Assembly (NCBI GenBank): GCA_017997855.1
Contig: JAGOEF010000039.1
Location: 1 to 10,591, forward strand
Source: Bacteroidales bacterium
Lineage (GTDB): Bacteria > Bacteroidota > Bacteroidia > Bacteroidales > ML635J-15
Direction: 5' to 3'
DNA: 10,591 nucleotides
A program made the translations under genes and the position numbers. Below are positions 6,209 through 10,591 of the stretch, one piece after another. Position 1 is the stretch's first letter; each line of letters begins with the position of its first letter. The notes beneath the pieces are model-generated. The model searched no databases, was not told the origin of the DNA, and worked only from the letters and a program-made list of their open reading frames with translations.

Positions 6209-7254
6209 TTGCACTGCATAACATATCGAAGAAATTTGGTTCGTTTACCCTCGCTGATATTGATCTGCAAATTGAAGCAGGTGAATATTTTGTACTACTG
6301 GGAAATTCGGGGTCAGGGAAAACCCTGCTGCTTGGCTGCATTGCCGGATTCATTCAACCTGACATGGGAATAATTACAATAAATTCGGAGGATGTTACCC
6401 GCAAACCCGTTCAAAAACGCAATGCAGGTATGGTATTTCACGATTCTGCGGTATTTCCCCACATGAGTGTTGCCCGCAACATTGCCTATCCGCTCGAAAT
6501 ACGCCGGTATAAAAAGAAAGAAATAGCTCTTAGGGTGGCTCAACTTGCTGAACTCACGGGAATAAGCCATCTGTTGCAACGATACCCAGCAAAATTATCT
6601 GCCGGTGAAATGCAACGGGTTGCTTTAGCGCGTGTTCTTACCCTGAAACCTGATGTTCTGCTGCTTGATGAGCCTCTGGCATCGCTTGATGTGCAATTAC
6701 GTTCGGGAATGAGACAATTGCTTCGAAACCTCAACAAACAGGGTCAGACAATAATTCACGTAACACACGATTACGAAGAAGCGGCCTTGCTGGCAACCCG
6801 CGTCGGAATAATAGAGCAGGGCAGAATAATACAGACCGGGAGTCCCGGAGAAGTGTTCCGTAATCCACGTTCGGCATTTGCAGCCCGATTTGCCGGATTC
6901 AGAAATTTTTATGAGGGACAGGTTGCAGAGCTAAACGGGAAGAAAGTATTTTCGAACGCAACCCTCAAGGTAGTAGTAGCCGATGGTTGTTCTTTGGGTA
7001 ACTGCTTTATTGTAATCAGGTCGGAAGACATCATCATAAGCCGTGAAGCATTTGCCTCGTCGGCATGCAATGTTCTCAATGCAAAAATTCAATTCATCGA
7101 ATCACACCATGATTACACCGAAGTAACGGCTGATGCCGGATTGCCATTTTACGTTAAACTTACGGCTCATTCGGTAAAATCGATGAACCTGAATGTTGAT
7201 GATAATATTTATTTACACTTCAAGGCTAATGCCATTAATTGTATTCCAGTATGA
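6205..7254 (+). CDS. wtpC: Tungstate ABC transporter ATP-binding protein WtpC/ModC
   Basis: A 349-residue ATPase that powers import through WtpB. Walker A is GNSGSGKT (33-40), the signature is LSAGE (131-135), Walker B is VLLLDEP with D155 and E156, the D-loop ASLD follows, and the switch His is H188 in HVTHD. Residues after about 235 form a C-terminal extension of the MOP/TOBE type, which in ModC binds oxyanion or regulates transport. Two positions are odd: the Q-loop, normally VFQ, reads VFHDSAVFPH with H79 in place of the Gln, and the signature is LSAGE rather than LSGGQ/E. All other catalytic residues are intact and the gene is unbroken, so it is probably active. It overlaps wtpB and moeA by 4 bases each. 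Confidence 0.91.
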   Translation: MIALHNISKKFGSFTLADIDLQIEAGEYFVLLGNSGSGKTLLLGCIAGFIQPDMGIITINSEDVTRKPVQKRNAGMVFHDSAVFPHMSVARNIAYPLEIRRYKKKEIALRVAQLAELTGISHLLQRYPAKLSAGEMQRVALARVLTLKPDVLLLDEPLASLDVQLRSGMRQLLRNLNKQGQTIIHVTHDYEEAALLATRVGIIEQGRIIQTGSPGEVFRNPRSAFAARFAGFRNFYEGQVAELNGKKVFSNATLKVVVADGCSLGNCFIVIRSEDIIISREAFASSACNVLNAKIQFIESHHDYTEVTADAGLPFYVKLTAHSVKSMNLNVDDNIYLHFKANAINCIPV

Positions 7255-8426
7255 TTGACTACCGCGCAGCAAAACAGATAATTAAAAGTCAGGTATTCCA
7301 GACAAAGCTTACCCAAATACCTTTGTACGAATCGGTTCATCGCATTCTGGCCGAAGATGTTGTTTCGGATGTAAACATGCCCGCTTTCGATAAAGCCGCT
7401 GTAGATGGCTATGCCTGCCGCCGCTGCGATCTTGCCGATGGATTGATAATCGACGGCGTGGTAAAAGCAGGCGAGGACAAGCAACACCGGATAGAACCCG
7501 GCCATTGCCTGAAAATAATGACAGGTGCAAGGCTTCCAATGGGTGCCGACTGTATTTTCATGGTCGAAGACAGCCGGGTAAACGATGACCGGATTGTATT
7601 TTTTACCGGAGAAAGAACATCAGACAATATTGCCCGATTTGCTGAAGATGTTCGCAAAGGAGATATCGTACTCAAAAAATCGACTCACATTTTACCCAAA
7701 CACATTGGCCTCCTTGCTGCCATGGGAAAAGCCAGTGTAAAAGTATTTGAGCATTTGCGAGCTGGGGTGATAACCACCGGCGACGAAATTGTGGAACCGG
7801 ATAAACTGCCCGAAGGCACATGCATTCGTAACAGCAATGGTCCACAACTGATGGCACAGCTTTCGGCAACAGGAGTCAGTGCGTCTTATTACGGTATTGT
7901 CGGAGACGATTTTAATGAAACAAAAAAACGGATTAATACATCAGTTACCGAAAACGATGTCACGCTCATTACCGGCGGCGTTTCGATGGGAGATTACGAC
8001 TTCGTAAAACAGGCACTTGCGGAACTGGGAGCCGAAATACTCATCGAAAAGATTGCAATAAAACCCGGGAAACCCACTGTTTTTGCACGTATTGGTGAAA
8101 AATATGTGTTTGGAATGCCCGGAAATCCTGTATCGACGTTCGTGATTTTCGAAGTATTTGTAAAACCATTCCTGTTGGCATGCATGGGTTCGGTTGAAAC
8201 TGAAAGAGTATTTCAGCTGGTCTGGGCCACTGATGTACATGTAAAAACCAGCGACCGAAGTGCGTTCATACCCGTTATACTTACCCCGGAAGCCGAAGTA
8301 ATACCTGTAGCTTACCATGGTTCAGCACACATTTTTGCGGTAAGTGAAGCATCGGGAGTAGCCTGTGTTGAGATGGGGCGTGGAAATATGATGAAAGGAG
8401 AGAGGGTAGATGTACGACTGTTTTAA
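7251..8426 (+). CDS. moeA: Molybdopterin molybdenumtransferase MoeA
   Basis: A 391-residue enzyme that inserts molybdate or tungstate into adenylylated molybdopterin, the last common step of cofactor synthesis. Family blocks in order are PAFDKAAVDGYA (44-55, with the conserved D52), KIMTGARLPMGAD, RAGVITTGDEI, RNSNGPQL, TGGVSMGDYDFV, KIAIKPGKPT and GMPGNPVS (P290, P293). A C-terminal domain of about 70 residues follows. The ATG at 7251 was chosen over an upstream TTG at 7239 because it gives the usual ATGA overlap with wtpC and starts at the conserved MIDYRAAK region. Its 3' end overlaps moaA by 17 bases. Adjacent tungstate transport genes suggest it serves tungsten insertion; a second MoeA for molybdenum could exist elsewhere in the genome. 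Confidence 0.95.
   Translation: MIDYRAAKQIIKSQVFQTKLTQIPLYESVHRILAEDVVSDVNMPAFDKAAVDGYACRRCDLADGLIIDGVVKAGEDKQHRIEPGHCLKIMTGARLPMGADCIFMVEDSRVNDDRIVFFTGERTSDNIARFAEDVRKGDIVLKKSTHILPKHIGLLAAMGKASVKVFEHLRAGVITTGDEIVEPDKLPEGTCIRNSNGPQLMAQLSATGVSASYYGIVGDDFNETKKRINTSVTENDVTLITGGVSMGDYDFVKQALAELGAEILIEKIAIKPGKPTVFARIGEKYVFGMPGNPVSTFVIFEVFVKPFLLACMGSVETERVFQLVWATDVHVKTSDRSAFIPVILTPEAEVIPVAYHGSAHIFAVSEASGVACVEMGRGNMMKGERVDVRLF
8394..8400 (+). promoter_or_regulatory. Ribosome binding site of moaA, inside moeA
   Basis: AAAGGAG lies 9 bases before the moaA ATG and inside the 3' end of moeA. It supports the 8410 start and is unusually good for this sequence, where most genes lack a Shine-Dalgarno site. 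Confidence 0.6.
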
Positions 8427-9210
8427 CCGTAAAATAAACTATCTGCGCATTTCGGTTACCGACCGGTGTAATCTGCGCTGCAGCTACTGCATGCCGGAAG
8501 AAGGTGTTACAATGTTGAACCATACGGATATAATTAGCTTCGAAGAAATTGTTGAGGTGGTAACAGCAGGTGTAAGCCTGGGTATCGATAAAATCAGAAT
8601 AACAGGAGGGGAGCCGCTGGTGCGGAAAGGGATTGTTGATTTAGTCGGAATGCTTTCTGCCATCAGGGGAATCCGCGATTTATCGATGACTACCAACGGA
8701 CAATTGCTGGCAGAATTTGCAAAACCTCTTGCCGAAGCGGGTTTGATGCGTATTAACGTCAGCCTCGATACCTGCGACCCCGACAAATACCGTGAAATTA
8801 CAAGGGTAGGGGAGCTAACTAAAGTAATTAAAGGACTGGTTGCAGCCGAACAGGCAGGACTTAAACCCATTAAACTCAATTGTGTCGTTTCAGGCAGGTC
8901 AGATGAGCCTGATGCCTTGGGGGTAAAAGCATTTGCCGATAATATGGGATACGAAATCCGTTATATTCATCAGATGAATCTGAAACAGGGTATATTCTCG
9001 CATGTGGAAGGTGGTGATGGGGGTAATTGCAGCATTTGCAACCGATTACGACTCACCTCAGACGGAATGATTAAGCCCTGCCTGTTTAGCGATGTGGCAT
9101 TCAGTATCCGTGAACTGGGCGTTGATCAGGCCATCAAACTGGCCATGCAAAACAAACCCGACAAGGGCACAGTAAATCATAGAAATCAATTCTATAACAT
9201 AGGAGGTTAA
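8410..9210 (+). CDS. moaA: GTP 3',8-cyclase MoaA, short form
   Basis: A 266-residue radical SAM enzyme that starts molybdopterin synthesis by converting GTP to 3',8-cyclo-GTP. The N-terminal SAM cluster motif is C20-N-L-R-C24-S-Y-C27, preceded by LRISVTDR. ITGGEPLVRKG and SMTTNGQLL follow, then NVSLDT. The second, GTP-binding cluster is C207-x2-C210-x13-C224 in CSICNRLRLTSDG, with the conserved arginines R212 and R214. The protein ends in NIGG; this terminal Gly-Gly is essential in known MoaA. At 266 residues it is about 60 shorter than usual (about 325-340): after NCVVSG the chain reaches the second cluster in about 45 residues instead of about 100. The usual RFIEFMP element appears as IRYIHQMN. 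It overlaps moeA by 17 bases and is 1 base from moaC. MoaA function is very likely, though the shortening leaves room for an altered role. Confidence 0.87.
   Translation: MYDCFNRKINYLRISVTDRCNLRCSYCMPEEGVTMLNHTDIISFEEIVEVVTAGVSLGIDKIRITGGEPLVRKGIVDLVGMLSAIRGIRDLSMTTNGQLLAEFAKPLAEAGLMRINVSLDTCDPDKYREITRVGELTKVIKGLVAAEQAGLKPIKLNCVVSGRSDEPDALGVKAFADNMGYEIRYIHQMNLKQGIFSHVEGGDGGNCSICNRLRLTSDGMIKPCLFSDVAFSIRELGVDQAIKLAMQNKPDKGTVNHRNQFYNIGG
9201..9206 (+). promoter_or_regulatory. Ribosome binding site of moaC, formed by the moaA Gly-Gly codons
   Basis: AGGAGG sits 5 bases before the moaC ATG. The same bases form part of the last codons of moaA (ATA GGA GGT), which encode the functionally essential C-terminal Gly-Gly. 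Confidence 0.75.
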
Positions 9211-9211
9211 T

Positions 9212-9667
9212 ATGGAAAACAAACTCAGTCATGTGAATGAACAGGGCAAAGCCAACATGGTAGATGTTTCGGACAAAACAGTGCAAAAACGCACGGCACG
9301 TGCCAGTGGTAGAATTGTTTTATCGCCGCAAGCCCTGCAACAGGTGCGCGAAAACCTGAACAAAAAGGGTGATGTACTTGCTGTTGCCGAAATTGCTGGT
9401 GTTCAGGCAGCCAAACAAACTGCCACGCTGATTCCCTTGTGCCATAATTTGCAAATAACCAAGGCATCGGTGAAATGTGAAATTTTTGAAACCGGAATCG
9501 AAGTGCGTTCCGAAGTAATCTGCCTGGGCCGCACGGGAGTTGAAATGGAAGCTCTTACCGCTGTTTCGGTTGCGCTGCTAACGGTGTACGATATGTGCAA
9601 GGCTGTCGATAAAAATATGTGCATCGAGATGATAAAACTCGATGAAAAATTAAAAGAAAACTTATAA
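9212..9667 (+). CDS. moaC: Cyclic pyranopterin monophosphate synthase MoaC
   Basis: A 151-residue enzyme that converts 3',8-cyclo-GTP from MoaA into cyclic pyranopterin monophosphate. The whole protein follows the family: LSHVNEQGKANMVDVSDK at the N-terminus, KKGDVLAVAEIAGVQAAK (with K52 and K68), LIPLCHNL with the C77-H78 pair, then TGVEMEALTAVSVALLTVYDMCKAVDK with E111, E113, D127 and K130, matching active-site residues described for E. coli MoaC. Length is close to the usual 160. It starts 1 base after moaA stops, with a strong ribosome binding site, and forms a two-step unit with it. Confidence 0.96.
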   Translation: MENKLSHVNEQGKANMVDVSDKTVQKRTARASGRIVLSPQALQQVRENLNKKGDVLAVAEIAGVQAAKQTATLIPLCHNLQITKASVKCEIFETGIEVRSEVICLGRTGVEMEALTAVSVALLTVYDMCKAVDKNMCIEMIKLDEKLKENL

Positions 9668-9688
9668 ACAATCACTTCATATTATACA

Positions 9689-10591
9689 ATGGAACCAATT
9701 GATATTAAGGTATTATCGGTAAATATTTCGGAGCAAAAAGGGACAATAAAACACCCGGTCGAAACCATCGAACTTACCGCAAAGGGTATTCCGGGTGATG
9801 CCCATTCCGGTTCATGGCATCGCCAGATCAGCTTGCTGGGCTACGAAAGCGTTCAGAAATTCTCCAAAATGGCAGGACGGAGTATCTCGTTTGGCGAATT
9901 TGCCGAAAATATTACAACACAGGGCATGGAATTGTACCACTGTAAGCCTCTAGACATGCTGATTTCGGACGAAGTAAGCCTGCAGGTAACTCAAATAGGA
10001 AAGGAATGCCATGGCCATAGCTGTGCTATTTTCAGGGAAGTAGGAAATTGTGTGATGCCCAAAGAAGGTATTTTTGCCCGTGTTATCAGGCCCGGAATGC
10101 TGAAACCCGGTGATATCTTGCGTTATTATCCAAAACTGTTTAAAATACGGCTAATAACCCTCAGCGACCGTGCAAGCAGCGGCGAATACGACGACCGTAG
10201 CGGACCGGCTATTGAAGGCATCCTGAGGCAGTTTTTCGAAAATTTACATTATGATATAACCATTGACTATTCGGTGATACCGGACGATGATGAAATGCTC
10301 GACAAAGCAATGAAAATGGCCAGGGAGCAAAACTTTGATTTTGTGTTTACAACAGGAGGCACCGGAATTGGGCCGAAAGATATTACTGTAGAGGTGGTAA
10401 AACAACATCTCGATAAAGAAATACCCGGGATTATGGACATGATACGGCTGAAATTCGGGGCAGAAAAACCCAATGCACTAATCAGCCGAAGCGTTGCAGG
10501 CGTAATGGGCAACAGCATTGTTTACACATTACCGGGAAGCGTAAAAGCCGTACAGGAATACATGGGAGAAATCACAAAAACCATGATGCAC
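9689..10591 (+). CDS. mogA: MOSC-MogA/MoaB fusion protein, molybdopterin adenylyltransferase (3' end outside window)
   Basis: The frame is open from the ATG at 9689 to the last base (301 codons, no stop), 21 bases after moaC. Residues 1 to about 147 are a MOSC domain of the stand-alone bacterial type: KGIPGDAHSGSWHRQISLLG, GEFAENITT, and IGKECHGHSCAIF with two conserved cysteines, ending LKPGDIL. Residues about 151 to the end are a MogA/MoaB domain: LITLSDRASSGEYDDRSG, VFTTGGTGIGPKDITVE with D231 at the position of a catalytic Asp of MogA, PGIMDMIR, then ISRSVAGVMGNSIVYTLPGS. MogA adenylylates molybdopterin before metal insertion by MoeA. MOSC domains bind or handle sulfur and pterin cofactor in other proteins; its task here is inferred. 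The MogA domain is nearly complete, so only a few residues should be missing. No ribosome binding site is seen. Confidence 0.9.
   Translation, partial: MEPIDIKVLSVNISEQKGTIKHPVETIELTAKGIPGDAHSGSWHRQISLLGYESVQKFSKMAGRSISFGEFAENITTQGMELYHCKPLDMLISDEVSLQVTQIGKECHGHSCAIFREVGNCVMPKEGIFARVIRPGMLKPGDILRYYPKLFKIRLITLSDRASSGEYDDRSGPAIEGILRQFFENLHYDITIDYSVIPDDDEMLDKAMKMAREQNFDFVFTTGGTGIGPKDITVEVVKQHLDKEIPGIMDMIRLKFGAEKPNALISRSVAGVMGNSIVYTLPGSVKAVQEYMGEITKTMMH

Noticed and set aside
7239..7250. TTG start for moeA at 7239
   Set aside because: The ATG at 7251 gives the ATGA overlap with wtpC seen also at the wtpB-wtpC junction and starts at the conserved N-terminus.
1..10591. CRISPR array, tRNA, rRNA, insertion sequence or prophage genes
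   Set aside because: No regularly spaced repeats, RNA gene signatures, transposase motifs or terminal repeats were found; coding density and base composition look uniform.

Overview
The window looks like chromosomal DNA of a strictly anaerobic member of the Bacteroidota. The signs are the TAnnTTTG-type -7 promoter elements upstream of aor, thiF and wtpB, the weak or missing Shine-Dalgarno sites before most genes, and the gene content (HydE, a tungsten-type aldehyde:ferredoxin oxidoreductase, tungstate uptake and pterin-cofactor synthesis). This taxonomic reading is inference; no rRNA or marker gene is present.

Layout. Bases 1-719 hold the 3' two-thirds of hydE, an [FeFe]-hydrogenase maturase. 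It converges on a small reverse-strand pair, thiF then thiS (1595 down to 798), encoding an E1-like adenylyltransferase and a sulfur carrier protein ending in Gly-Gly. A 191-base divergent spacer (1596-1786) carries candidate promoters in both directions and a 16-base near-palindrome. To its right, aor (aldehyde:ferredoxin oxidoreductase family) and ppnP (nucleoside phosphorylase) form a two-gene unit closed by a clear rho-independent terminator at 4248-4273. Next come wtpA (tungstate-binding lipoprotein) and, after a 136-base spacer with its own promoter, a compact run of six genes: wtpB, wtpC, moeA, moaA, moaC and a MOSC-MogA fusion that reaches the window edge. Junctions in that run are overlaps of 4, 4 and 17 bases and gaps of 1 and 21 bases, so it reads as one operon.

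How the genes fit together. WtpABC would import tungstate. MoaA and MoaC would make cyclic pyranopterin monophosphate from GTP. ThiS/ThiF may act in the later sulfur-transfer step in place of MoaD/MoeB, although a thiamine role is equally possible. The MogA domain would adenylylate molybdopterin, and MoeA would insert the metal. The finished tungstopterin would go to the AOR-family enzyme, which exchanges electrons with ferredoxin; the HydE neighbour suggests an organism that also disposes of reduced ferredoxin as H2. No moaE, mobA or dedicated moaD is seen here. Absence of mobA fits an AOR-type cofactor that carries no nucleotide.

The points most worth a second look are the unusual CxxxCxxxC cluster motif of the AOR-family protein, a short MoaA lacking a stretch before its second Fe-S motif, a Q-loop Gln-to-His change plus an LSAGE signature in WtpC, the MOSC-MogA fusion, a nucleoside phosphorylase co-transcribed with aor, and the divergent regulatory spacer.
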